Below, piece by piece: positions 1-7,325 of a DNA stretch of 54,910 nt. Made by a program: the position numbers and the translations under genes. The stretch is from Steroidobacteraceae bacterium. GTDB lineage: Bacteria; Pseudomonadota; Gammaproteobacteria; Steroidobacterales; Steroidobacteraceae. The stretch lies in NCBI GenBank assembly GCA_025451375.1, contig JANWKL010000049.1, positions 1 through 54,910 of the forward strand, in the 5' to 3' direction. The notes under the pieces were generated by a model that worked only from the letters and a program-made list of their open reading frames with translations, was not told the DNA's origin and did no database searches. Position 1 is the stretch's first letter; every line of letters begins with the position of its first letter.

Positions 1-200
1 AGGCGCTGACGGCTGCGGCTGAAGAACACGACGCGGCCGCGTTCGAAGGTTGACGCCAGTGCCTCGCGGTTCATGTAGCCGAGCATGAGGACCGCACCAC
101 TGTCGGCGTGTTGCACGATCGCGGGCACGAGTCCTGCTCCCTTGGCGAAGTCGAGCGTATCGAGGTCGGTGGGCGCCAAGACCCGCGCATTGCTGCTCAT
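1..200 (-). CDS. hisI: Phosphoribosyl-AMP cyclohydrolase HisI (or HisIE), N-terminal part
   Basis: Only the first 66 or so residues are in the window; the gene runs off the left edge. HisI hydrolyses phosphoribosyl-AMP to ProFAR, the third step of histidine synthesis, in the cytoplasm. The visible part carries the family's segments [18 protein letters not shown] and VVFFSRSR in the usual order and spacing. The ATG at 200 overlaps the hisF stop as ATGA, so it is the last visible gene of the his operon and probably coupled to hisF. Whether a HisE pyrophosphohydrolase domain is fused at the C-terminus, as in many gammaproteobacteria, cannot be seen. Confidence 0.9.
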   Translation of the reverse strand, partial: MSSNARVLAPTDLDTLDFAKGAGLVPAIVQHADSGAVLMLGYMNREALASTFERGRVVFFSRSRQR

Positions 201-979
201 GCTGTTGTCTCCGTCAGCCGCATGGGAATGCCGGCCGCCTTGAGTTGCCGCTTCAGATCCGCAATGGCAATAGCGCCCGAGTGAAATACGCTCGCGGCCA
301 GCGCACCGTCGACGCCTGCCTGGGTGAACACTGCCGCGAAGTGCCGGATCGCCCCGGCGCCACCCGAGGCGATGAGCGGTACCTGGCACACGGCACGCAC
401 CGCGGCGAGATGCTCCACGTCGTAGCCTTCCCGCACGCCATCCGCCGCCATGCAGTTGACGACAATCTCGCCGGCACCGCGATCCTGCACTTCCCGCGCC
501 CACGCGAGCGACTCGCGCCCGGCATCCCCGGCGCGACGCGTGTCACCGGTGAATTGCCAGACGCGGTAGCCATCAGCGGTGCGCTGGCTGTCGATGCCGA
601 CGACCACGCATTGCGAACCGAAGCGGCGGCTGAGGTCGTTGATCAACTGCGGCTTGGCGAGGGCAGGGGTGTTGATGGAGATCTTTTCCGCGCCCGCATT
701 CAGCACCTCCTCAGCATCCGCGACGCTGCGGATGCCGCCGGCAACGCAGAACGGGATGTCGAGTACCCGTGCGACGCGCCGCACCCATTCACACGCGACC
801 GTACGCCCCTCGGGACTTGCCGTGATGTCGTAGAACACGAGTTCATCTGCGCCCGCGTCGCGATAGCGGGTCGCAAGGGCGAGGATGTCCCCCGCGACCT
901 CGTGGTCGTGGAAGCGCACGCCCTTTACGACCTGGCCGTCGCGGACGTCGAGGCAGGGGATGATGCGTCGGGCAAGAAT
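197..979 (-). CDS. hisF: Imidazole glycerol phosphate synthase subunit HisF
   Basis: Cyclase subunit of the HisFH complex; it uses ammonia from HisH to turn PRFAR into IGP and AICAR. It is a (beta/alpha)8 barrel of 260 residues with this start. The segment [19 protein letters not shown] and a later VVGIDSQ carry the two catalytic aspartates (Asp11 and the one near residue 130 in the family). There is no ATG, GTG or TTG at the family's start position. The codon there is ATT (979-977), eight bases after GGAG, and it puts the catalytic Asp at residue 11 exactly. The first in-frame GTG (919) would delete that Asp. With the ATT start the gene overlaps the end of hisA by 55 bp. The start is inferred; the gene identity is secure. 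Confidence 0.9.
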   Translation of the reverse strand: MLARRIIPCLDVRDGQVVKGVRFHDHEVAGDILALATRYRDAGADELVFYDITASPEGRTVACEWVRRVARVLDIPFCVAGGIRSVADAEEVLNAGAEKISINTPALAKPQLINDLSRRFGSQCVVVGIDSQRTADGYRVWQFTGDTRRAGDAGRESLAWAREVQDRGAGEIVVNCMAADGVREGYDVEHLAAVRAVCQVPLIASGGAGAIRHFAAVFTQAGVDGALAASVFHSGAIAIADLKRQLKAAGIPMRLTETTA

Positions 980-1701
980 GGTCTGAGCTCCGCAAGGTTA
1001 ATCCGCTCTTCCAACAGTGCCTTGCCGCTCACCGCGGCCGCGACGCCCACAGCGGCGAGCGCCTGCAGATCTTGCGCTGCGCTGATACCCCCCGAAGCCT
1101 GCCATTGCAGCTTCGGGAAGCGCGCGAGGCATTCGCGATAGAGCGCGAGGTTGGGTCCGGTGAGCGCGCCGTCGCGGGCGATGTCCGTGCACAGCAGGTG
1201 GCGAACGAGACCCGTGGGATAGGCCAGCAGGGCGTCCCAGAGCGTTACACCTGCGGCCGTAGTCCAGCCGTGAACCTGAACCCACGGCGCGCGCGCCGAA
1301 TCCAGACGCACATCGAAGGCGAGGCAGATGCGCTCCGGTCCGAAGCGCTCGAGCCACGAGCTGACCTCAGCGGGTTGCCGCACGGCAAGGCTGCCGACCA
1401 CGACGCGGGCCACCCCGGCGTCGAAGAGCTCGGTGAGGGCTTGCAGTGAGCGCACACCACCTCCTACCTGCAGGTTGAGGGTGCTCAAGGCGGCGAGGGC
1501 CTTGATGACCGCGCGGTTTGCGCCCGTGCCATCCCGCGCGCCGTCGAGATCGACCACGTGCAGCCAGCTCGCACCCAGCTGCCGGTAGCGTCGTACGAGC
1601 TCCTCCGGTGTCGGTAAGTAGCGCGTCTCAGCGGCGAAGTCTCCCTGGTACAGGCGCACACAGTGCCCGCCGCGCAGGTCGATGGCCGGAATGAGCAGCA
1701 C
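925..1701 (-). CDS. hisA: ProFAR isomerase HisA
   Basis: Converts ProFAR to PRFAR, the fourth step of histidine synthesis. The 258-residue product begins [20 protein letters not shown], the standard HisA start with the catalytic Asp in AIDLRGG. It has the C-terminal half-barrel aspartate region ([16 protein letters not shown]) and the phosphate-binding ASGGIS. The start is GTG, three bases after the hisH stop. The C-terminus is about ten residues longer than usual and lies over the beginning of hisF, so the two genes share 55 bp. It sits in the order H-A-F-I typical of the operon. Confidence 0.95.
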   Translation of the reverse strand: MLLIPAIDLRGGHCVRLYQGDFAAETRYLPTPEELVRRYRQLGASWLHVVDLDGARDGTGANRAVIKALAALSTLNLQVGGGVRSLQALTELFDAGVARVVVGSLAVRQPAEVSSWLERFGPERICLAFDVRLDSARAPWVQVHGWTTAAGVTLWDALLAYPTGLVRHLLCTDIARDGALTGPNLALYRECLARFPKLQWQASGGISAAQDLQALAAVGVAAAVSGKALLEERINLAELRPFLPDASSPASTSATARS

Positions 1702-1703
1702 GT

Positions 1704-2297
1704 CTACAGCCTCAGGAAGTTGCCGAGCAGGCGGGCGCCCGTGCCTGCCGAGCGTTCGGGATGAAATTGCGTGCCCCAGAAGTTTCCGCGGCGCACGGCG
1801 GCTGACAGCGCCCCGCCGTACTCGACACTGGCGAGCGTCGCGGGGCCGACCGGCGCTGCGTAGCTGTGCACGTAGTACGCGTAGTCGCCGGCCATGATGC
1901 CTTCGAGCAGCGGATCCGCGCGCAATGGCGTGAGCTGATTCCAGCCCATGTGCGGGACCGGGCGGCCCGGGGCATTGGCGATGCGCTGCACGTCACCCGA
2001 CAGGACCCCCAGGCAGTCGGCAGGGCCTTCCTCGGAAGCGTCGAACAGGAGCTGCATTCCAAGACAGATTCCGAGCACCGGCTGCGTGAGCGTGGGCAGG
2101 AGCTCGGTGAGCCCATGCCTGGTGAGCCGCTGCATGGCGTCCGCCGCTGCGCCGACGCCCGGCAGGATCACGCGTGGCGCGCTCGCGAGCGTTGCGGGAT
2201 CGTGACTGACATGGGCGCGGGCGCCCAGACGTTCCAGCGCGTACTGCAGGGATGCGAGATTCGCGCCACCGCTGTCGACGATGACAGCCTCACTCAC
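1704..2297 (-). CDS. hisH: Imidazole glycerol phosphate synthase subunit HisH (glutamine amidotransferase)
   Basis: Class I glutaminase subunit that hydrolyses glutamine and passes ammonia to HisF. The 197-residue product starts (GTG) with SEAVIVDSGGANLASLQYAL, the usual HisH beginning. It has the oxyanion-strand/nucleophile segment PVLGICLGMQLLFDASEEG with catalytic Cys, and GTQFHPERS near the C-terminus with the catalytic His and Glu. The open frame continues 41 codons upstream into hisB, but that part has no family resemblance, so the GTG ten bases after the hisB stop was chosen. It lies two bases from hisA. Confidence 0.94.
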   Translation of the reverse strand: MSEAVIVDSGGANLASLQYALERLGARAHVSHDPATLASAPRVILPGVGAAADAMQRLTRHGLTELLPTLTQPVLGICLGMQLLFDASEEGPADCLGVLSGDVQRIANAPGRPVPHMGWNQLTPLRADPLLEGIMAGDYAYYVHSYAAPVGPATLASVEYGGALSAAVRRGNFWGTQFHPERSAGTGARLLGNFLRL

Positions 2298-2307
2298 CGC
2301 CGGCCGC

Positions 2308-3375
2308 TCACAACACGCCCTTGGTGCTCGGCAGCTGGGTGCCTTCGCGCCGGATCGCCTGGCGCAAGGCGCGGCCGACGCTCTTGAAACACGCCTCAAC
2401 CATGTGGTGGGTGTTCTCACCCGTGACCCGCACGTGAATGGCCGCTCCCAGGCCCTCGCTCAGGGAGCGGAAGAAATGCGGCACGAGCTCGGTCGGCAGA
2501 CCACCGACCGCTTCGCGCGTGAAGTGGCCGGCGAACTGCGCGAAGGGACGACCGGACAGATCGAGCGCCACTTGCGCCTCGGCTTCGTCCATGGGCAACA
2601 GGAAGCCGTAACGGGCGATGCCCACCTTGCCGCCGAGCGCGCGCCGCAGTGCCTCCCCGAGCGTCAGTGCGCAGTCCTCCACCGTGTGGTGCTCATCAAC
2701 CGCAAGATCGCCGCGACAGTTGAGGGTCAGAGCAAATCCCCCGTGACGCGCGAGTTGCTCGAGCATGTGATCGAAGAAGCCGATGCCGGTTACCATTTCC
2801 AGCGGCCCTTCGGCATCGAGGTTCACCCGTACCTCGATGCGTGTTTCCCTGGTCTCGCGCACCACGCGGGCTTCGCGGGCGATGAGCGCCTGCACCAGCG
2901 CCGGCCAGGTCTCGGCAGCGGAGCCGGTGCGGCGCACGGGCAATCCGCGCACCCCGAGGTTCGCCGCGAGTTTGAGGTCCGTCTCCCGATCGCCGATCAC
3001 GGCGCTCGCCTGCCGGTCGATCGCGTGCTCGCGCAGGTACTGATCGAGGAGGCCGGTCTTGGGCTTGCGGCAGCTGCAGCCGTCCGAGGGGCGGTGCGGA
3101 CAGACAAACACGGCGTCAAAGCGAATGCCCTGGGACTGGAACGCTTCGAGCATGAACTGCTGCGGCTCTTCAAACGCCATGCGAGGAAAGCTGCCGGTTC
3201 CCAGCCCGTCCTGGTTGGTCACCATCACCAGCCGGTAGCCGCGGCGTGTGAGTTCGGCCAGGGCTGCGAACACCCCGGGCATGAACCGCACCTTGGCAAT
3301 GGAATCAACCTGCTCATCAAAGGGTTCCTCGATCAGCGTGCCATCGCGATCGATGAAGAGCGTCGCGGCGCTCAC
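2308..3375 (-). CDS. hisB: Bifunctional histidinol-phosphatase / imidazoleglycerol-phosphate dehydratase HisB
   Basis: Carries out steps 6 and 8 of histidine synthesis. Residues 1 to about 165 are an HAD phosphatase with the motif FIDRDGT near residues 7-13 and the zinc-site CPHRPSDGCSC. Residues from about 170 to 355 are the IGP dehydratase domain with the metal-binding segments GFFDHMLEQLARHGG, DEHHTVEDC and a later MVEACFKS. The fused form (355 residues, the size of E. coli HisB) is typical of gammaproteobacteria. The GTG start overlaps the hisC stop as GTGA. Confidence 0.96.
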   Translation of the reverse strand: MSAATLFIDRDGTLIEEPFDEQVDSIAKVRFMPGVFAALAELTRRGYRLVMVTNQDGLGTGSFPRMAFEEPQQFMLEAFQSQGIRFDAVFVCPHRPSDGCSCRKPKTGLLDQYLREHAIDRQASAVIGDRETDLKLAANLGVRGLPVRRTGSAAETWPALVQALIAREARVVRETRETRIEVRVNLDAEGPLEMVTGIGFFDHMLEQLARHGGFALTLNCRGDLAVDEHHTVEDCALTLGEALRRALGGKVGIARYGFLLPMDEAEAQVALDLSGRPFAQFAGHFTREAVGGLPTELVPHFFRSLSEGLGAAIHVRVTGENTHHMVEACFKSVGRALRQAIRREGTQLPSTKGVL

Positions 3376-4427
3376 GCCCAGGCCTCCAGCAGCCGGTCGT
3401 TGTCAGCGGCGCTGCCGATGCTGGTGCGCAGGGCACTGCCAAGGCCCGGGAAGCCGCGCACATCGCGCACCAGGAGCCGTGCCGCACGGGCGCGGGCCAT
3501 TGCCGCGTCGGGATCGGCGAACTGCGCCAGCAGGAAGTTCGCGGCGCTCGGCCAAACGCGCGTAATGCCAGACAGGCTGCCGAGCGCCTTCGAGAGACGC
3601 GCGCGCTCCTGACGCACCTGGGTAATGCGCTCAGCAGCGGCGCGAAGTTCGCTTTGGCCGAGCGCCTTCAACACCGCCTCGAGCGTCAGCTGCGAAATGG
3701 CGTACGGGGTGATCACCTTGCGCAGCAGCGCGATGACTTCCGGATCCGCGATCAGGCTGCCGCAGCGCGCGCCGGCGTGTCCATGTGCCTTGGAGAGGGT
3801 GCGCAGCACCGCAAGCCCAGGGAACTTGCGGACGCGTGGTGCGCAGCTCTCCGCTTCGGCAAATTCGATATAAGCCTCATCCACGACCACCAGGGCGCGA
3901 CCCTCGAGTTGCCGGACGATGGCGGTGATGTCAGCCGCGTTCAGGAGATTGCCGGTGGGATTGTTGGGTGAGCACAGGAAAACGATCCTGACATCCGGGG
4001 TGCACGCCTTGAATACCGCAGGCACGTCCAGCGTGAACCCCTCCGCCGCCTTCAGGGGCACGCTCACGACTCGCGCACCCTGGATGCGTGCCGAGACGGC
4101 GTACATGCCGAAGGTGGGCGGACAGATGAGCACCGCATCGCGGCCGGCGCGGCAGAACGCGCGCACCAGCACATCGATCGCGTCATCGCTGCCGCGTGCC
4201 ACCAGTAACGAATCGGCCGCGACGCCATAGAGCCGGGCGAGCCCGGCAACCAGTGCCTGCGGCTGCGGTTCGGGGTAGCGGTTCAGGCCCGCGATGGTGT
4301 CGTCGCAGTCACTGCGCCACGGCAGCTCATTGGCGTGCAGCCGCGTGAGCCCCGGCTCCCAGACCGCATGCTCATAGGCCTGCAGCGCGAGAATGTCTGG
4401 CCGCACGAGCTGCGACAGCCAGCTCAC
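3372..4427 (-). CDS. hisC: Histidinol-phosphate aminotransferase HisC
   Basis: PLP enzyme that transaminates imidazole acetol phosphate with glutamate. The 351-residue product has the fold-type I features in order: RYPEPQP substrate region, ARGSDDAID, CSPNNPTGN, VVDEAYIEF, and the PLP lysine in LRTLSKAHGHAGARCG. The C-terminal FLLAQF and RTSIGS (carboxylate-binding Arg) are present. The GTG start overlaps the hisD stop as GTGA and its own stop overlaps the hisB start, so it is a coupled middle gene of the operon. Confidence 0.95.
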   Translation of the reverse strand: MSWLSQLVRPDILALQAYEHAVWEPGLTRLHANELPWRSDCDDTIAGLNRYPEPQPQALVAGLARLYGVAADSLLVARGSDDAIDVLVRAFCRAGRDAVLICPPTFGMYAVSARIQGARVVSVPLKAAEGFTLDVPAVFKACTPDVRIVFLCSPNNPTGNLLNAADITAIVRQLEGRALVVVDEAYIEFAEAESCAPRVRKFPGLAVLRTLSKAHGHAGARCGSLIADPEVIALLRKVITPYAISQLTLEAVLKALGQSELRAAAERITQVRQERARLSKALGSLSGITRVWPSAANFLLAQFADPDAAMARARAARLLVRDVRGFPGLGSALRTSIGSAADNDRLLEAWA

Positions 4428-5734
4428 AGGGGCACTCCGGCCAGCGCGGCGAGGCGGCGCGTCACCGCCTGCGCATGCGCATCGAGTCCTTCGAGCATCG
4501 CGAGTGTCACGGCCGTGGGGCCCAGCGCGACAAGCCCCGCGGCTGAGATTTCCTGCACCGTGATGGTCTTGACGAAGTCACGGACCGACAGTCCACTCAG
4601 CGCGCGTGCGTGACCGTAAGTGGGCAGCACGTGGTTGGCGCCCGAGCAATAGTCCCCGATGGGCTCCGGTGACCAGGCGCCCAGAAACACGGCGCCCGCA
4701 TTGCGGATCGTCGGCAGCCAGCGCCGCGGCTCCTCCACCTCGAGCAAGAGGTGCTCGGAGGCATATTGATTCGCCACCGCAATCGCGGTGTCGATGTCCG
4801 GTACGATAATGCAGCGGCAGGCGAGCAGTGACCGGTCGAGAATCGCGCGGCGCTTCAACCCCGGCAGCGCGCTCGCGATGGCGGCATTCACCTGCGTCGC
4901 AAGCTCGCGGCTCGAGGTCACGAGAATCGCCTGCGCCAGCGGATCGTGCTCCGCCTGCGCGAGGAGGTCAGCTGCCACGAAGTCCGCCCGCGCGGTGCTG
5001 TCTGCGACCACCATCACTTCGGAAGGGCCCGCGGGCAGGTCACAGGCGGCGCCCTCCGGATCGTTCGCCACCAGCTGCTTGGCCGCCGTGACCCACACGT
5101 TCCCCGGTCCGAAGATCTTGTCTACCTTCGGGATGCTCTGGGTGCCGTAGGCGAGGGCGGCGATGGCCTGTGCGCCGCCGGCCTTGAAGACCTGTTCGAT
5201 GCCGCACAGCTGCGCTGCGACCAGCACCGCCGCATCGGCGTTGCCGTCGCGCATGGGAGGCGTGCACAGCACACGCGTCGGGCAGCCCGCGATGCGGGCT
5301 GGCACGCCCATCATGATCACTGCGGAGGGCAGCGGCGCACTGCCCGCCGGCACGTAGAGGCCAACGGCCGCCAGCGGGCGGATGATCTGCTCACAGTGCA
5401 CGCCTGGTTCGACCTGCAATGCCAGCGGCTGCGGCATTTGCGCGGCGTGGAACGCCTGCACGTTGCGCGCCGCCCGCTCAAGAGCTGCGATCTGCGCGGC
5501 GGTGAGCTTGCGGCGTGCCTGGGCGAACTCATTGGCCGTGACGCTAAGCGCCTCGAGGCTGACGCCGTCAAAGCGCTGGGTCAGGGTGCGTACCACCGAG
5601 TCGCCGCCCTGGCGCACGGCGCTCACCACCTCCTGCGCCACGCGGGTAACTTCCGCGCGCGCCTGGGGCTCGGGGCGCGCCAGCGCGGCGCGGCGCTGCG
5701 TGTCATCCAGGGTTTGCCAGTCGAATATGCGCAT
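4424..5734 (-). CDS. hisD: Histidinol dehydrogenase HisD
   Basis: Catalyses the last two steps, histidinol to histidine, with NAD and zinc. With ATG 5734 the protein is 436 residues and begins MRIFDWQTLDD, as HisD does. Family segments present: LYVPAGSAPLPSAVIM, GNVWVTAAKQLV, DLPAGPSEVMVVAD, QAEHDPLAQAILVT and the catalytic/zinc region SEHLLLEV followed by GDYCSGANHVLPT. The frame is open another 34 codons upstream, but that lies over hisG and resembles nothing. It begins five bases after the hisG stop. Confidence 0.96.
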   Translation of the reverse strand: MRIFDWQTLDDTQRRAALARPEPQARAEVTRVAQEVVSAVRQGGDSVVRTLTQRFDGVSLEALSVTANEFAQARRKLTAAQIAALERAARNVQAFHAAQMPQPLALQVEPGVHCEQIIRPLAAVGLYVPAGSAPLPSAVIMMGVPARIAGCPTRVLCTPPMRDGNADAAVLVAAQLCGIEQVFKAGGAQAIAALAYGTQSIPKVDKIFGPGNVWVTAAKQLVANDPEGAACDLPAGPSEVMVVADSTARADFVAADLLAQAEHDPLAQAILVTSSRELATQVNAAIASALPGLKRRAILDRSLLACRCIIVPDIDTAIAVANQYASEHLLLEVEEPRRWLPTIRNAGAVFLGAWSPEPIGDYCSGANHVLPTYGHARALSGLSVRDFVKTITVQEISAAGLVALGPTAVTLAMLEGLDAHAQAVTRRLAALAGVPL

Positions 5735-5739
5735 GCGCG

Positions 5740-6636
5740 TCAGGTGAGCATTTTTTCGACGGGCAGCACGAGCAAGGCGCTCGCGCCGGCTTTCTTCAGA
5801 CTCTCGAGCGTCTCCCAGAACACGTTCTCGCGGCACACCGCATGCACGGCGACCCGGTCGGCAGCCCCATCCAGGGGAATAATCGTGGGCGACTCGGTGC
5901 CGGGCAGGAGCCTGCGGATCTCAGCCAGGGCGCTGCGCGGGGCGTGCAGCATGATGTATTTGCTCTCGCGCACCGCCTGCACACCATCGATGCGCATCAG
6001 CAGCCGCTCCACCCACGCATCTTTTTCGGGCGCGAGTTTCAGCGGCGTGCGGATCAGCACCGCGTGGCTCTCCATCACCGTCTCCACTTCGCGCAGGTGA
6101 TTTGCCGAGAGCGTTGATCCGGTCGACACGAGGTCACACACGAAGTCGGCGCGCCCGAGGCGAGGTGCGATTTCCACCGCTCCGGAGAGCGTGACGACCT
6201 GCGCCTTGATGTTGCGTTCGCCGAGATAGCGCTCGAGCAGAAACGGGTAGGTGGTCGCGATACGGCGGCCCGATAGCGATGCCGCTCCCTCCCAGCTGGC
6301 GCCCTGCGGTACCGCAATGGACAGGCGGCAGCGGCCGAAGTCGAGGTTGCGCACGGTCTGAAAGCGGGCGGCGTGACCGCGCGAGGCGAGCTCGAGACGC
6401 TTTTCCTCCAGAACATTTAATCCCACAAGCCCCAGGTCGCAGACGTCTTCCTGCACCAGGTCCGGAATGTCATCGTCGCGGACGAACAGCACATCGAGCG
6501 GCATGTTCTCCCCGTAGCCCACGAGTTGATCCTTGCCGCGGGAAAGTTTCAGGCCGCAGCGCACCAGGACATCCAGCGATGGGTCAGTGAGGCGTCCGGA
6601 CTTCTGCACTGCGAGCTTCAGGCGCAGCTCATCCAT
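5740..6636 (-). CDS. hisG: ATP phosphoribosyltransferase HisG, long form
   Basis: First committed step of histidine synthesis: ATP plus PRPP to phosphoribosyl-ATP; the family is feedback-inhibited by histidine. The 298-residue length matches the long form, which carries its own C-terminal regulatory ACT-like domain and needs no HisZ. The N-terminus LKLAVQKSGRLTDPSLDVL, the middle DLGLVGLNVLEE, and the PRPP-binding DLVSTGSTLSANHL are visible. ATG 6636 was chosen because it gives the family N-terminus; it overlaps the end of the upstream regulator gene by 8 bp, suggesting coupled translation. Confidence 0.96.
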   Translation of the reverse strand: MDELRLKLAVQKSGRLTDPSLDVLVRCGLKLSRGKDQLVGYGENMPLDVLFVRDDDIPDLVQEDVCDLGLVGLNVLEEKRLELASRGHAARFQTVRNLDFGRCRLSIAVPQGASWEGAASLSGRRIATTYPFLLERYLGERNIKAQVVTLSGAVEIAPRLGRADFVCDLVSTGSTLSANHLREVETVMESHAVLIRTPLKLAPEKDAWVERLLMRIDGVQAVRESKYIMLHAPRSALAEIRRLLPGTESPTIIPLDGAADRVAVHAVCRENVFWETLESLKKAGASALLVLPVEKMLT

Positions 6637-6949
6637 TCTCGCGGGACTCCTCAAGATGGCGCACGGCGGTTGCGTAGCCGCCGTTGCCGGCGGCGAGAAA
6701 ACGGGCCACGCGACCGATGGTGGTGACGCTGACTCCGGTGAGGCGATGAATCTCACGGTAGGGCAGGCCGCGACGCAGGCATTCGACCACCGCCCAGCGA
6801 TCCGCCATGGCCTGCAGTTCCGCCGGGGTGCACAGGTCACGCAGGAACGCGCGGCATTCCTCGGGGGTACGCAGCGCCGCGAGCGCGGTGGCGAGGGAGC
6901 GTTCGGCCAGCAGTTCCTGGCGAGGGGTGACGTTCTGGTGGGTTTTCAT
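6629..6949 (-). CDS. TrpR-like (YerC/YecD family) regulator, probable his operon repressor
   Basis: A 106-residue TrpR-superfamily DNA-binding protein and first gene of the his operon. The core LCTPAELQAMADRWAVVECL is followed by a helix-turn-helix at about residues 66-87 (YREIHRLTGVSVTTIGRVAR). Comparative regulon studies have assigned TrpR-family regulators to histidine genes in Xanthomonadales; that this protein does so is inference from position and from the palindrome at 6957-6980 just upstream. ATG 6949 is preceded closely by GGAAG; a TTG at 6958 is possible but lies inside the palindrome. Ligand unknown, histidine being the obvious candidate. Confidence 0.85.
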   Translation of the reverse strand: MKTHQNVTPRQELLAERSLATALAALRTPEECRAFLRDLCTPAELQAMADRWAVVECLRRGLPYREIHRLTGVSVTTIGRVARFLAAGNGGYATAVRHLEESRENG

Positions 6950-6956
6950 GGCTTCC

Positions 6957-6980
6957 AATGTAATAGCACGTTAATACATT
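6957..6980. promoter_or_regulatory. Operator-like palindrome of the his operon
   Basis: A 24-bp imperfect palindrome with outer arms AATGTA/TACATT and inner matches TA-C/G-TA; 18 of 24 positions are symmetric. It ends 7 bases before the start codon of the TrpR-like regulator, in an A/T-rich patch unlike its surroundings. The length and the outward arms fit a dimeric TrpR-type repressor. That it autoregulates the operon is inference; no binding data can be seen here. Confidence 0.6.
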
Positions 6981-7044
6981 AGCACAGACCCGGACGGCGC
7001 GGTCACCGTCCGCCGGGAAACGTGGATTCCCCGGCAATTTCCCC

Positions 7045-7073
7045 TTGCACCAGCCACCGCCCGCAACATAGAC
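7045..7073 (+). promoter_or_regulatory. Possible promoter of the riboswitch-metB transcript
   Basis: TTGCAC (7045-7050) is followed after 16-17 bases by CATAGA/ATAGAC, a modest match to a sigma-70 promoter. It would start transcription at about 7080, right before the riboswitch P1 helix at 7082, and this position is the main support. Confidence 0.4.
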
Positions 7074-7081
7074 TCGTCCCA

Positions 7082-7191
7082 CTCATCGAGACCGGCTGAG
7101 GGATAAGGCCCTTAGACGCCGGGGCAACCGCCAGGATTAACCACCCTGGAAAGGTGCCAACTCCTGCAACCCTTCGGGGTAGACAGATGAG
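7082..7191 (+). ncRNA. SAM-I (S-box) riboswitch aptamer
   Basis: P1 is formed by CTCATC (7082-7087) and GATGAG (7186-7191). Between them lie the S-box signature blocks in order: TGAGGGA, GGCCC, GCCGGGGCAACC, AAGGTGCCAACTCCTGC and AGACAGAT, with a P3 stem CCAGG/CCTGG and a P4 stem ACCC-TTCG-GGGT. In the known family, SAM binding turns the downstream gene off. The gene that follows is metB, which matches S-box biology. Confidence 0.93.
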
Positions 7192-7207
7192 CAGTTGACG
7201 TGGCCGG

Positions 7208-7318
7208 CCCCGGTGTCTCCGAACACCCGGGGCGGATGGACGCAACAAACCTGCCCGTTCGGGCGGGTGCGCTCCGCAGGAGGCCGGTGAGAGACCGTGC
7301 CATCACCTATAGGCGGAG
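7208..7318 (+). promoter_or_regulatory. Riboswitch expression platform with a ribosome-site sequestering hairpin
   Basis: A GC-rich hairpin (GCCCCGGTGT/ACACCCGGGGC, one bulge) follows the aptamer. Further on, CTCCGC (7272-7277) pairs with GCGGAG (7313-7318), which is the metB Shine-Dalgarno; GGTGA/TCACC extends the same hairpin. An alternative stem CCTGC (7250-7254)/GCAGG (7276-7280) uses two of the sequestering bases, so the two folds compete. No T-tract follows any stem, so control of translation start rather than termination is the better reading. Confidence 0.6.
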
Positions 7319-7325
7319 CGATCTC

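Noticed and set aside
245-1141. 298-codon plus-strand open frame opposite hisF and hisA
   Set aside because: It is antisense to two well-conserved genes, rich in Arg and Ala as expected of GC-rich shadow frames, and resembles no family. The same applies to long antisense frames at 2281-3612, 4946-6100, 10510-11769, 12481-13599, 34157-35710 and 42387-43409.
6991-7012. Inverted repeat CGGACGG/CCGTCCG between the his operator and the riboswitch promoter
   Set aside because: The stem is only 7 bp with an 8-base loop and has no T-tract on either strand; it is common in DNA of this base composition.
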